Shown: positions 35,619 through 43,403, counted from the stretch's first letter. The stretch: 64,000 nucleotides of DNA from Blautia glucerasea (GCF_020537505.1 NZ_JAJBMO010000020.1:15300-79299), one strand, 5' to 3'. The notes: generated by a model from the letters alone, not told the origin. Program-made: numbers and translations.

Positions 35619-36634
35619 ATGGACATTTATGATAGTCTTTTAAGTGCAGTTCATGACGAATATGACAGGGTCTGCCTGATCAAAAAAAGCGAGCGCAGTG
35701 AAGTATACAGGAAACTGCTCGCTGTTTCATGTCCCAATCTGCCCCAGATCATGGAGGTAGGGGAAAAGGAGGGGAAAACAGTTCTGCTGGAAGAATATGT
35801 GCAAGGGGATACCCTTGGAGAGATTTTGCAGGGCGGACTTTTAACAGCGGCACAGGCCAAGCAGATCACCTGTCAGCTGTGCATGGCCTTGTGGGTGCTT
35901 CACTCCATGGGAGTGGTACATAGAGACGTAAAGCCAGATAGCAAGAGCGGCTGCACGAGCAGAGAAAACAATTTCGTTATATGAAGACGCAGTAAAGCTT
36001 TGCAAAGCAGAAACGTTATCGAAAAATCGGTGGTATATGCGCGGGCATAGTTGTTGTTCTGGCTGTTGGTATAACTTGGTATAACCAATATACAACGGAA
36101 AAAAACTATACAACCGCAGTTGCGTTGATGAAACAAGGCGAATATGAGCAGGCGATTGATAAATTTAAACTCGTATCTGATTATAAAGATGCCAGTAGCC
36201 TTATAAAAGACACTGAGACTCTCATAAAGGAACGTACGGACAAAGAGAATTTGAATGCTGCAAAATCAGCAGAAGAAAATGGTGATGTGGATGAAGCTGA
36301 AGCGTATTATGAACAGTTGGACAGTGAAATTGTTAATGCTTCAAAGTATGAGTATATTTCATCACATAAAGATTCAGCCGATGCAATTACAGAAAAGTAT
36401 ATAAATGATTTATATGATGAATATTATGAAAGAGAAAACATAATAGAGCTTATGAATGAGATATACCCTGTAACAGTCAACATGGCATTAAACCGGTCAG
36501 AGGATGATGATTTTACCAATCTTGAAAGTACGGTAATCAAGGAATATGATGAGATGGTATTTTTTCATATGACAGTAGAAGGCGGGCTTGCGGGACATGA
36601 ATATTCATTAAAACTGATCCCAAACAAGTTGTAA
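35619..36634 (+). pseudogene. Ser/Thr protein kinase gene, internally deleted and frameshifted
   Basis: The first part (35619-35984) encodes a kinase N-lobe through the catalytic loop VVHRDVKPD, then ends abruptly. A second open stretch in another frame, near 35939-36015, reads ARAAARAEKTISLYEDAVKL and lacks a start. A third frame then gives a membrane helix (KIGGICAGIVVVLAVGITWY, about 36020-36080) without a start codon, running into 36125-36634, which encodes a TPR-like region (MKQGEYEQAIDKFKLVSDYKDASS) and an acidic tail. These pieces are what a one-pass membrane kinase would give after loss of its C-lobe plus frameshifts. The 169-residue tail could be translated alone but has no SD. Confidence 0.75.
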
Positions 36635-36676
36635 AGTTCCTAACATTTCTTTTTCTGTCATAGTGAGTTCTCCCCT

Positions 36677-37180
36677 TTAAAAATTGAATTGTATCGGCGT
36701 AGGAGAAACTTGTTTCTCCACGCCGCTAATATTTATAGTATCTGTTTTATTTATATTTATTTCTATATCCTTTCCCGCTTCGTTATTTACGGTTTGCGGC
36801 GTTCCATAAGCGTCAGCCGTAAAGTCTAAGCCGTCAATCGTTTCTATTGGCTCTGTATGCGTGACGCGTTGTGGTGTTTCATAGAAATCATAGATAGTAC
36901 TTTCCTTGCGCTGCACAAGATACCCTTTATCTACCAGTTTTACAAATTGGTCGCGATAAGTAGACGCAGGCATTCCTATTGCCTGCCTTATGGCAGCAGG
37001 TGAGAGCGCAAACTCATAATTATTAGCATTAGACGCAAGATATAAATAAAGCATGAGCGCGTGTGCGCCTAAGTCGCGCGCCGCAGCTTGCCAGTTTGCG
37101 TTTTGTATTCCTAAGAAATCATTTAAAAGCATGTTTCTATGAATGAATACGGTACGCTGATTAGGTACTGTATAGGGCAT
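36677..37180 (-). CDS. Helix-turn-helix protein of an accessory element
   Basis: 167 residues. Residues about 60-100 form a winged-helix-like HTH (LSPAAIRQAIGMPASTYRDQFVKLVDKGYLVQ); the N-terminus contains ARDLGAHALMLYLYLASNANN, as in replication-initiation or plasmid-control proteins. The last 15 codons include a strong hairpin (GGCGTAGGAGAAAC/TTTCTCCACGCC, 36698-36726). SD AGAGGT precedes the ATG. Downstream of, and likely co-transcribed with, the 83-residue gene. Exact role unknown. Confidence 0.7.
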   Translation of the reverse strand: MPYTVPNQRTVFIHRNMLLNDFLGIQNANWQAAARDLGAHALMLYLYLASNANNYEFALSPAAIRQAIGMPASTYRDQFVKLVDKGYLVQRKESTIYDFYETPQRVTHTEPIETIDGLDFTADAYGTPQTVNNEAGKDIEININKTDTINISGVEKQVSPTPIQFNF

Positions 37181-37238
37181 ATATAAACCTCTTTTCTATT
37201 GGAATGGCAGGGCGGCAGAACCGCCCGCCAGTGTATTC

Positions 37239-37490
37239 TTATTTACGTTCTAAACTGTTTATTTTGTCGTTTAGTCCATCTATTTTGTTAAATATCTCTT
37301 GCGTGTCAACTGCTGTATTTAAACGTGATAAAACTTCTTCGGTTACTTCGTGGACAATTTGTTCATGTTCTAATTGTTTATAAAGTTGCTGATTCATCAT
37401 TTCCTTTTGGAATGTATATGATAAATTTACATCTCCTGCTTTTCTCAGAAATTCAGCAAATTGATAAGTAAATCCATTGTCACCAAACAT
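37239..37490 (-). CDS. Hypothetical coiled-coil protein of the accessory element
   Basis: 83 residues with a good SD (GAAAGGGGG). The last 40 residues are heptad-like (VTEEVLSRLNTAVDTQEIFNKIDGLNDKINSLERK region), suggesting a coiled coil. No family recognised. First gene of a minus-strand pair with the HTH protein. Confidence 0.6.
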   Translation of the reverse strand: MFGDNGFTYQFAEFLRKAGDVNLSYTFQKEMMNQQLYKQLEHEQIVHEVTEEVLSRLNTAVDTQEIFNKIDGLNDKINSLERK

Positions 37491-37988
37491 ACGGTATCCC
37501 CCTTTCTTTTAGATTTAAGAAATATCTTTTTCTTATGAATATATTATAACAAAATTTTTTATTTGAATAAAATAAAGGGCGTTTTAACTTGGCAGGAGAA
37601 TATAATAAACCTGCTGCCACCCCCGCCCCTATTTCGGGAAAAATATTATTTTTACGCGTGGCGCGGCTTATGCGTGGACAACTTCGACACGAAATCACTT
37701 TTTCATTTACCGTTATCGTCAAAATAAGGCTTATTATAGCTTAATTGTCTGAAATAGAGTGGAATACGCTAATTTAAGGCTTATTTTATTAAAATAATGA
37801 TATGTTTGAACAAAATAAGACAAATTAAAGTGAGTTAAGCTAAATTAGGATAATTTCAACGCAGAAAAAATAATAATCAAATAGACTATTGACAGAATAT
37901 ATATATATATATATATATAATTAAAAGTACAAAATTTGTGAAAATTAAACAAAATCTTACATCTTTTAATTCTAAGGAGGAAATCAAA
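37491..37988. other. Gene-free AT-rich region with repeats, possible replication origin
   Basis: About 500 bases between divergent gene groups. Two copies of TAAGGCTTATT lie 50 bases apart (37725-37735, 37775-37785), several AAATTA/TAATTT-type motifs follow, and an (AT)n tract covers 37899-37919. A GC island (GCGTGGCGCGGCTTATGCG, about 37657) lies to the left. The layout (divergent genes, HTH protein, repeats, AT tract) resembles a small plasmid origin, but no Rep family is identified. Confidence 0.4.
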
Positions 37989-38306
37989 ATGCGCGTGACT
38001 ATTGACCTTGACAGAGATATTATCATCATTCCAGACAATTTTTTTAAAAAAATTGGAGAAGAAAATGAAAAACTTGAAAAATATGGTGCAACAGCAGTAG
38101 ACCCACTCGTGCGTATCTGGCATTCTTTCTTTACTGCTATGGACGATACAAACAATCGTCTTTTGACACAGACTAATGCAAAGACTTCTACTCGCAAAAA
38201 GAAAACAGTTAATGTTGAAGAAACCAAAAAACGAATTGACAAAGAAAAAGAGATAATTGCTGAAAAGAAAGCAGAAGCAGAAAAAGCTGCTGCCGATAAG
38301 AAATAA
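37989..38306 (+). CDS. Small hypothetical protein of the accessory element
   Basis: 105 residues from ATG 37989, which has a strong SD (AAGGAGG); 17 more N-terminal codons in the open frame have none. The middle reads DPLVRIWHSFFTAMDDTN and the C-terminal 40 residues are Lys/Glu/Ala-rich and helical. Unknown function. Its stop overlaps the next ATG (TAATG), so the two are coupled. Confidence 0.65.
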   Translation: MRVTIDLDRDIIIIPDNFFKKIGEENEKLEKYGATAVDPLVRIWHSFFTAMDDTNNRLLTQTNAKTSTRKKKTVNVEETKKRIDKEKEIIAEKKAEAEKAAADKK

Positions 38307-38494
38307 TGGGTGCGCCGCGTGTAACGCCGCAGGAAATCGTTCAAATGTATCAGTTATATGCACAGCTTGGCAATTATGCCGCCGTAGGGCGTGCTATGGG
38401 GCGTAGCGCAAGTACGGTATCAAAATATATACAAATGAAAGGCGTGCCGTTGAATGTAAGACTTGCGGTTAATAATTTAATGCAAACTACATAA
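38306..38494 (+). CDS. Small helix-turn-helix protein
   Basis: 62 residues: TPQEIVQMYQLYAQLGNYAAVGRAMGRSASTVSKYIQ is a homeodomain-like HTH of the resolvase/transposase type. No other domain is present. It starts inside the stop of the preceding gene and is followed after 16 bases by a membrane-protein gene. It may control the element's own genes. Confidence 0.65.
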   Translation: MGAPRVTPQEIVQMYQLYAQLGNYAAVGRAMGRSASTVSKYIQMKGVPLNVRLAVNNLMQTT

Positions 38495-38510
38495 AAGAAA
38501 AGGAACGAAA

Positions 38511-39467
38511 ATGAAAAATTCAAGAAAAAGTCAAATTGCAGTAATTATAGGACTGACGATTACAATTATTTTATCTTATGTCCTTTTTATGGGAGGAAAA
38601 CGGGGACTTCCATTAATGAAATTTTATATTTTAAGCTATATCTTATTTATTATTGCCGTAGGTATAATCATGTATTATATTGCTATGTCAAAGAACAAAA
38701 TAATTTCTATTACGATTAGTGTTGTGGCAATTATAATCGATTTATTGGTACTTGTTAGATATGCAACATATAGCGGTTATGGAGTTGTTCGTTTTAATTT
38801 GTCAGTTTCTTTGAGGGAGATTAGTCGAATACCTGAGCATGTGTTTCGTGGTGGAATATTCTTTGCATTACTGCCTGTTTTTGTTGCACTGTTGGTAACA
38901 TTTATAAGCGATTATAAAAGTTCTCAGCCACCAAAAGAAAAAAGCATTTATATAAATCAAAACACGCCTGTATCAAGTGAAATTTATTGCAGTATGGCAA
39001 AACACGTTCTGCTGCTTCTATTCACTTTTGGAATTTGGTATTATATATGGATTTACCGCATGACTGGTTATACAAATGCAGCAGAAAATGAAGAATATCG
39101 CAATCCAACAAAGAAATTACTTCTTTGCTTATTTATTCCATTTTATATTATTTACTGGACATATAAAACCGGACAGCGTGTAGATAAAATGGCAGCAGCA
39201 AAAGGAATTTCCTCTGATATGGCTACATTGTGTTTGATTTTGGCTATCTTTGTTCCGATTATCCCACCTATTTTATTGCAGGATAAAATGAACAATATTG
39301 CAACGGCAAATGATACACAATATGTTTCAACTCCAAAGGGAGAAAAAGTAAATGGCGCAACGCTTGGAACGGCGGAAGAATTGAAAAATTTCAAAGAATT
39401 ACTTGATAGCGGTGTGATTACACAAGAAGAATTTGAAGCAAAGAAAAAACAGTTGCTTGGACTGTAA
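38511..39467 (+). CDS. Membrane protein with DUF4234-like and SHOCT-like parts
   Basis: 318 residues with about seven membrane helices. Helices 4-6 with YYIWIYRMTGYTN and YWTYKTGQRVDKMA resemble DUF4234. The last 35 residues (ELLDSGVITQEEFEAKKKQL) are a SHOCT domain, a short helical module often found at C-termini. Function unknown. Third gene of the plus-strand group in the accessory region; codons are AT-rich. Confidence 0.7.
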   Translation: MKNSRKSQIAVIIGLTITIILSYVLFMGGKRGLPLMKFYILSYILFIIAVGIIMYYIAMSKNKIISITISVVAIIIDLLVLVRYATYSGYGVVRFNLSVSLREISRIPEHVFRGGIFFALLPVFVALLVTFISDYKSSQPPKEKSIYINQNTPVSSEIYCSMAKHVLLLLFTFGIWYYIWIYRMTGYTNAAENEEYRNPTKKLLLCLFIPFYIIYWTYKTGQRVDKMAAAKGISSDMATLCLILAIFVPIIPPILLQDKMNNIATANDTQYVSTPKGEKVNGATLGTAEELKNFKELLDSGVITQEEFEAKKKQLLGL

Positions 39468-39632
39468 TTTAGAATAACTTGGAGCGGGGCGCGTTGTCCC
39501 GCTCCATTTCTTTATCTTCTTTTGGTATTTCATTAGACTATACCCCATTGAAAGAGAAAAATAGACTGTTTTAATGTGCCACAAGACTTGCTTTGTGCAT
39601 TTTGAAATATTTCAAAAACAAATACAACTCTA

Positions 39633-39661
39633 TTGACATACTTCTGGAATTATGATAGAAT
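39633..39661 (+). promoter_or_regulatory. Resolvase promoter overlapping an inverted repeat (possible res site)
   Basis: TTGACA (39633-39638), 17 bases, TAGAAT (39656-39661). An imperfect inverted repeat TTCTGGAATTAT...AATAACTTCAGAA (39642-39672) overlaps the promoter, as expected if the resolvase binds there to recombine and to repress itself. Confidence 0.65.
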
Positions 39662-39691
39662 AACTTCAGAAACAAAAGAGAGGACACAGCA

Positions 39692-40252
39692 ATGAGAGTT
39701 GGTTATGTAAGATGTTCAACAATCGAACAGAATGAAGCAAGACAGTTAAAAATGATGAATGAACAGAACGCCGAAAAAATCTTTACTGATAAGGCGAGCG
39801 GGAAAAACACAGACCGCCGCGCGTTTAAAGAAATGATGGCTTTTGTTCGTGTGGGAGATATAGTGATTGTAGAAAGTATTTCTCGAATTGCAAGAAACAC
39901 GCGTGACTTGCTTTCTATCATTTCTGAACTGACAGAAAAAGGCGTTGAATTTGTAAGTCTTAAAGAAAGTATTGATACAACTACTCCACAAGGCAGATTT
40001 ATGCTGACTGTCTTTGGCGCACTTGCAGAATTGGAACGCGAGAACATTTTAGAAAGACAGCGCGAGGGAATAGAGATTGCAAAAGCCGAGGGCAAGTATA
40101 AAGGACGCAAGCCTGTTGAAGTAGATACAGAACTGTTTAAAACTGTATGCAAACGTTGGCGCGCGGGAGAAATCACAGCTACAGCCGCTATGAATGAAGT
40201 CGGCTTGAAGCCAAACACATTTTACCGCCGCGTAAAAGAAATGAGCCTTTAA
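39692..40252 (+). CDS. Serine recombinase (resolvase/invertase)
   Basis: 186 residues. N-terminal catalytic domain with the active serine in GYVRCSTIEQNEARQ, Arg residues in SISRIARNTRD, and ERENILERQREGI at the start of the long helix, then a C-terminal HTH (ITATAAMNEVGLKPNTFYRRVKE). Size and order match Tn3-type resolvases and DNA invertases. It closes the accessory region and may resolve dimers of, or have integrated, that element. Confidence 0.9.
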   Translation: MRVGYVRCSTIEQNEARQLKMMNEQNAEKIFTDKASGKNTDRRAFKEMMAFVRVGDIVIVESISRIARNTRDLLSIISELTEKGVEFVSLKESIDTTTPQGRFMLTVFGALAELERENILERQREGIEIAKAEGKYKGRKPVEVDTELFKTVCKRWRAGEITATAAMNEVGLKPNTFYRRVKEMSL

Positions 40253-40370
40253 AGGCATAATGTAACTTGAAAACAAGGCGCAGACGCGCCGCAAATAATT
40301 TCCACTTTTTCAAATTCCACATTTGTTACTTTTTGAGCGGGTGGCAGACGCGAGTTTCCACATTTTTTCC

Positions 40371-40407
40371 ACACAAAAAGAGGGCAAGACTTTCATCTCA
40401 CCCTCTT
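40371..40407 (-). terminator. Terminator of the rubrerythrin gene
   Basis: On the minus strand AAGAGGGTGAGA-TGAAAG-TCTTGCCCTCTT forms a 12-bp stem with two G-U pairs, followed by TTTTGTG. Confidence 0.85.
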
Positions 40408-40421
40408 GGAAGTGTCAAATA

Positions 40422-40964
40422 TTAGCCGAAGTATCTCTTAAGCAGACCAGCGAATGCTTTGCCGTGTCTTGCCTCGTCGCGAGCCATCTCGTGAACTGTG
40501 TCGTGGATTGCGTCAAGGTTAGCGGCTTTTGCACGTTTTGCAAGATCAAATTTACCAGCTGTTGCGCCGTTCTCAGCTGCTACACGCATCTCAAGGTTTT
40601 TCTTAGTGCTGTCTGTAACAACTTCGCCTAATAACTCAGCAAATTTAGCTGCGTGCTCTGCTTCCTCGTAAGCTGCTTTCTCATAGTACAGACCAACTTC
40701 TGGGTATCCCTCTCTGTGAGCAACACGTGCCATTGCAAGATACATACCAACCTCAGAGCACTCGCCCTCGAAGTTTGCTCTTAAGTCTGCAAGGATGTCT
40801 TCACTGACGCCCTGAGCAACGCCTACAGCATGCTCAGCTGCCCAAGACATTTCATCTTCCTGTTTGGTGAACTTGGAAGCCGGAGCTTTACAGATTGGAC
40901 ATACTTCTGGAGCTGCTTCACCTTCGTAAACATAACCACATACATTACATACCCATTTAGCCAT
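40422..40964 (-). CDS. Reverse rubrerythrin
   Basis: 180 residues. The rubredoxin-type iron centre comes first ([10 protein letters not shown] and CPICKAP), followed by the four-helix ferritin-like domain with its Glu/His ligands ([39 protein letters not shown]). The rubredoxin-first order defines the reverse type of clostridia, which reduces H2O2 and O2. Its promoter carries a PerR-type operator, and perR lies just upstream. Confidence 0.95.
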   Translation of the reverse strand: MAKWVCNVCGYVYEGEAAPEVCPICKAPASKFTKQEDEMSWAAEHAVGVAQGVSEDILADLRANFEGECSEVGMYLAMARVAHREGYPEVGLYYEKAAYEEAEHAAKFAELLGEVVTDSTKKNLEMRVAAENGATAGKFDLAKRAKAANLDAIHDTVHEMARDEARHGKAFAGLLKRYFG

Positions 40965-41015
40965 AATTAAATTCTCCTTTTCTTATATAAAAATTTTTGT
41001 TTAGTTTTTAATAAT

Positions 41016-41062
41016 AGTAATTATTACTGTTTTATAGTAGCATATTGTTTCTTGATTGTCAA
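41016..41062 (-). promoter_or_regulatory. Rubrerythrin promoter with PerR operator
   Basis: On the minus strand: TTGACA (41057-41062), 17 bases, TACTAT (41034-41039), then the palindrome AGTAAT-T-ATTACT at 41016-41028, overlapping the expected start of transcription. The same palindrome sits at the same distance in the perR promoter. Confidence 0.8.
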
Positions 41063-41095
41063 GAGCTATTGAAACTTTTTTTCATTTACAGGAAG

Positions 41096-41158
41096 CTGTG
41101 TTACTGTTGAATGGTAACCTTCTGTGATATTGCTTCTGGATACTGTTGAAATGTAACT
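41096..41158. repeat. Short intergenic repeat with GTTACTGTTGAA/GTAAC foldbacks
   Basis: GTTACTGTTGAATGGTAAC and TACTGTTGAAATGTAAC lie about 35 bases apart. They resemble the ends of the repeats at 14055 and 51273 and may be a reduced member of that family. Confidence 0.4.
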
Positions 41159-41213
41159 TCGTAGCATAGTTATGATCTGTAAATGAAGAATTTATTCATC
41201 CTTTTGCCGTGTT

Positions 41214-41612
41214 TCAATGTGACTCTTCCTTTAGGCATTCCTTGCAGATTCCAAAAAATCTTGCTTTATAATCGGAAATCTGACCATCCTTAAAGTCAGC
41301 TGCAATGCTCTCAAGACTTTTATCAATATGTTCGCTGAATACGTCCATCACTCTGCCGCAGCGGGTGCACATGAAGTGACAATGGGGAGCGGTGCGGGCG
41401 TCGAATCGGTCTGCTCCGCCAAAGCTGGAAAGCTTTTGTATTTCACCCAGATCAGCGAGAAGAGAGAGGTTCCGGTATACAGTTCCAAGGCTGATGTTCG
41501 GATAGATCTGCTTCATATTCTCATATACAAAATCAGCGGTGGGATGGTCAGTCCTGCCGGTAAGAAATTCCTTGATCGATTCTCTCTGGCGGCTGTATTT
41601 CAATGTGGCCAT
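41214..41612 (-). CDS. perR: Fur-family peroxide regulator PerR
   Basis: 132 residues from ATG 41612 with SD GGAGG; longer in-frame starts would extend through the promoter. The N-terminal winged helix (YSRQRESIKEFLTGR...LGTVYRNLSLLADLGE) is followed by the metal-binding half: HCHFMCTRCGRVMD and CKECLKE supply the two CxxC pairs of the structural zinc site. PerR rather than Fur is favoured by the neighbouring rubrerythrin and by the operator at both promoters. Confidence 0.88.
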   Translation of the reverse strand: MATLKYSRQRESIKEFLTGRTDHPTADFVYENMKQIYPNISLGTVYRNLSLLADLGEIQKLSSFGGADRFDARTAPHCHFMCTRCGRVMDVFSEHIDKSLESIAADFKDGQISDYKARFFGICKECLKEESH

Positions 41613-41639
41613 CGGTTTTCCTCCTTTCTCCTTAATAAT

Positions 41640-41687
41640 AGTAATTATTACTGATATTAATATAAAGGATAAAAGCCATTTTGTCAA
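41640..41687 (-). promoter_or_regulatory. perR promoter with PerR operator
   Basis: On the minus strand: TTGACA (41682-41687), 17 bases, TATATT (41659-41664), then AGTAAT-T-ATTACT at 41640-41652. This is the same layout as at the rubrerythrin promoter and implies autoregulation. Confidence 0.8.
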
Positions 41688-41754
41688 GAGGATTATGAAA
41701 TAAAAATTGGAAAATTTTGAAATAAGATTTGCAGGGAAAAGTTGATTTTGTAAA

Positions 41755-41783
41755 TTGACATATATTTTGTTTCGTGTTAATAT
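41755..41783 (+). promoter_or_regulatory. Promoter of the antisense antitoxin RNA
   Basis: TTGACA (41755-41760), exactly 17 bases, TAATAT (41778-41783), pointing toward the 3' end of the small toxin gene. No ORF follows before the terminator at 41838-41879. Confidence 0.8.
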
Positions 41784-41789
41784 ATGTAC

Positions 41790-41880
41790 AGAAATAAAGG
41801 TGTTACCGATAGACGTTAGCCCATTCATATATGTTGTAATAACCGTTCAGTTGGTTGGGCTGGGGCGGTTATTTTTTTTG
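41790..41880 (+). ncRNA. Antisense RNA antitoxin of a type I toxin-antitoxin pair
   Basis: A roughly 90-base transcript is predicted from the promoter at 41755 to the terminator AATAACCG...CGGTTATT-TTTTTT (41838-41879). It is convergent with the toxin gene (41869-41964, minus) and overlaps its stop and 3' untranslated end, the layout of par/Fst and TxpA/RatA systems. It contains no convincing frame. The transcript is inferred from promoter and terminator, not shown. Confidence 0.7.
41838..41879. terminator. Shared terminator of toxin and antitoxin RNAs
   Basis: An 8-bp stem AATAACCG/CGGTTATT around a 20-base GC-rich loop, followed by eight T on the plus strand. On the minus strand it lies just after the toxin stop codon. 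Confidence 0.75.
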
Positions 41881-41964
41881 ATTTCCTCCGATCGTGTATC
41901 CGAGTCCAAACGCTGTTAAGCATAAGCTTAAAACAGCAATAAGTCCTTCAAGTGTCAACATCAT
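41869..41964 (-). CDS. Putative holin-like toxin, 31 residues (type I toxin-antitoxin)
   Basis: The peptide begins MMLTLEGLIAVLSLCLTAFG and ends with GYTIGGNQKK: one membrane helix followed by a short polar, Lys-ended tail. This pattern is that of the small holin-like/TxpA-type toxins of Firmicutes. A very strong SD (CAGGAGGTGAC) precedes two ATG codons. It is far below the length limit of most gene finders. The antisense RNA promoter and shared terminator sit in the expected place. Confidence 0.85.
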   Translation of the reverse strand: MMLTLEGLIAVLSLCLTAFGLGYTIGGNQKK

Positions 41965-42008
41965 GTCACCTCCTGTTTTAAATTTTCCATTTATGTGGAA
42001 TTTCTATA

Positions 42009-42047
42009 TATACGGACATGCCGCCGGCCGGCGGCATGTCCGTATAT
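42009..42047. repeat. Perfect 38-bp palindrome before the holin-like toxin
   Basis: ATACGGACATGCCGCC-GGCC-GGCGGCATGTCCGTAT is a perfect inverted repeat between the toxin gene and moaC. A related hairpin with GCGACATGTCCG lies after moaC near 42726-42752. It has no T-run, so it is more likely an operator or RNA structure than a terminator. Confidence 0.8.
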
Positions 42048-42179
42048 GAAAGTACTTATCTGGAAAATGACAGCTTTTTGACAGAACCTGGATTCCTGGG
42101 GGATATAATTGTGATAAAAAAATGAAATAAATGATTGAAAACGGAAAATATTGTCAGTATTGTTATAAAAGGAAAAAAC

Positions 42180-42662
42180 ATGGAAAATAAATTGACACAT
42201 TTTGACGAAAGTGGCAATGCTATAATGGTAGATGTTTCGGACAAGCCCGTTACGCACAGAACCGCCATTGCCACGGGCGCGATCCAGGTGGGTGCCGGGA
42301 TTATGGAGCGCCTTACCGCCGGAACGGTGGCCAAGGGGGACGTTCTTGGTGTGGCCCGAGTTGCCGGAATCATGTCCGTGAAACACACCTCTGATCTGGT
42401 GCCAATGTGCCACCCACTGCCGATCACCAAATGCACCATTGATTTTGAGCTGGAAAAAGAAAAGGGGATTATCCGCACCTTCTGTACAGTGAAGACGGAT
42501 GGAAAAACCGGTGTGGAGATGGAAGCGCTGACGGGTGTGCAGGTAACACTTCTGACTATTTACGACATGTGTAAGGCAATCGACAAGCACATGGTGCTGA
42601 CGGATATTCACCTGGTTGAGAAGACTGGTGGTAAGAGTGGGGATTTTTTGTTTTCGAGCTGA
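42180..42662 (+). CDS. moaC: Cyclic pyranopterin monophosphate synthase MoaC
   Basis: 160 residues with family text [48 protein letters not shown] and [13 protein letters not shown]. MoaC forms cPMP, the first intermediate of molybdenum cofactor. ATG 42180 has an SD (AAAGGA). A TATAAT box lies at 42104-42109, though its -35 (TTGACA, 42078) is 20 bases away. Confidence 0.95.
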   Translation: MENKLTHFDESGNAIMVDVSDKPVTHRTAIATGAIQVGAGIMERLTAGTVAKGDVLGVARVAGIMSVKHTSDLVPMCHPLPITKCTIDFELEKEKGIIRTFCTVKTDGKTGVEMEALTGVQVTLLTIYDMCKAIDKHMVLTDIHLVEKTGGKSGDFLFSS

Positions 42663-42725
42663 TGAAGTATCAGTAAATAGAGAACTCTTTTTGCAGGTTA
42701 AGATAATAGGAATTTTTATTGAAGG

Positions 42726-42752
42726 TGATGTCGCTGATAGGCGACATGTCCG
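42726..42752 (+). other. Hairpin between moaC and mog
   Basis: GATGTCGC-TGATA-GGCGACATGTC folds into a stem of about 8 bp and shares GCGACATGTCCG with the palindrome at 42009-42047. Both flank moaC, which suggests a common factor or a repeat family. Confidence 0.5.
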
Positions 42753-42837
42753 TTTAGTAGAAAAAGTTATACTGTCTGATTTAATGGATTGTAATAATAT
42801 AAACATAAAGTCCGATAATATGTACAGGAGGATGGCT

Positions 42838-43326
42838 ATGAAACGAGTTGCAATTATCACATCCAGTGACATGGGATACCAGGGCAGGCGGGAAGACTTA
42901 AGCGGCCCGGCGATTAAAGAGATTGTAGAAAGAGAAGGCTATCAGGTGGTCTCCATGGATATTCTTCCAGATGACCGCTCCATGCTTTCTAAGCGGATGG
43001 TAGAAATCGCAGACGAAAACCAGGCGGAACTGATCCTGACCACAGGCGGAACCGGGTTTTCCCCACGGGATGTTATGCCGGAAGCAACAGAAGATATTAC
43101 AGAACGGAAGGTTCCAGGAATCCCGGAGGCGATCCGTGCCTACAGCATGACCATCACAAACCGCGCCATGCTCAGCCGCGCCACAGCTGGGATCCGCAAG
43201 CAGACCCTGATTATCAATCTCCCAGGCAGCCCCAAGGCGGTGAAAGAGAGTCTGGAATACATTATTGGCGCCCTGGGACATGGTATCGAGATCATGACAG
43301 GGGAAGCTGGGAACTGTGCCCGATAA
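42838..43326 (+). CDS. mog: Molybdenum cofactor biosynthesis protein MogA/MoaB
   Basis: 162 residues. LILTTGGTGFSPRDVMPEA is the molybdopterin-binding motif of the MogA/MoaB family, and LINLPGSPKAVKE-like text (IINLPGSPKAVKESLE) follows near the end. It adenylates molybdopterin before metal insertion. ATG 42838 is six bases after AGGAGG; ATG 42832 would be too close to it. Lies 175 bases after moaC. Confidence 0.93.
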   Translation: MKRVAIITSSDMGYQGRREDLSGPAIKEIVEREGYQVVSMDILPDDRSMLSKRMVEIADENQAELILTTGGTGFSPRDVMPEATEDITERKVPGIPEAIRAYSMTITNRAMLSRATAGIRKQTLIINLPGSPKAVKESLEYIIGALGHGIEIMTGEAGNCAR

Positions 43327-43356
43327 TAGTTTCTCTAAAACTCTACCATAAATTAA

Positions 43357-43403
43357 CACTCCCCTCCATAGAAGCAGCTGATACTGCGTAGTGGAGGGGA
43401 GTG
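43357..43403. terminator. Inverted repeat between mog and the dehydrogenase gene
   Basis: CACTCCCCTCCA and TGGAGGGGAGTG form a 12-bp stem around a 23-base loop that itself has AGCAGCTGATACTGC. No strong T-run follows on either strand, so terminator function is likely but not certain; it sits between convergent genes. Confidence 0.6.

Noticed and set aside
35619..36634. Two separate intact genes (truncated kinase and TPR protein)
   Set aside because: The in-between DNA still encodes kinase-linker and membrane-helix text in other frames, so a single damaged gene explains it better.
37480..37722. 80-residue minus-strand frame overlapping the start of the coiled-coil gene
   Set aside because: No SD, low-complexity composition typical of non-coding AT-rich DNA, and overlap with a better gene start.
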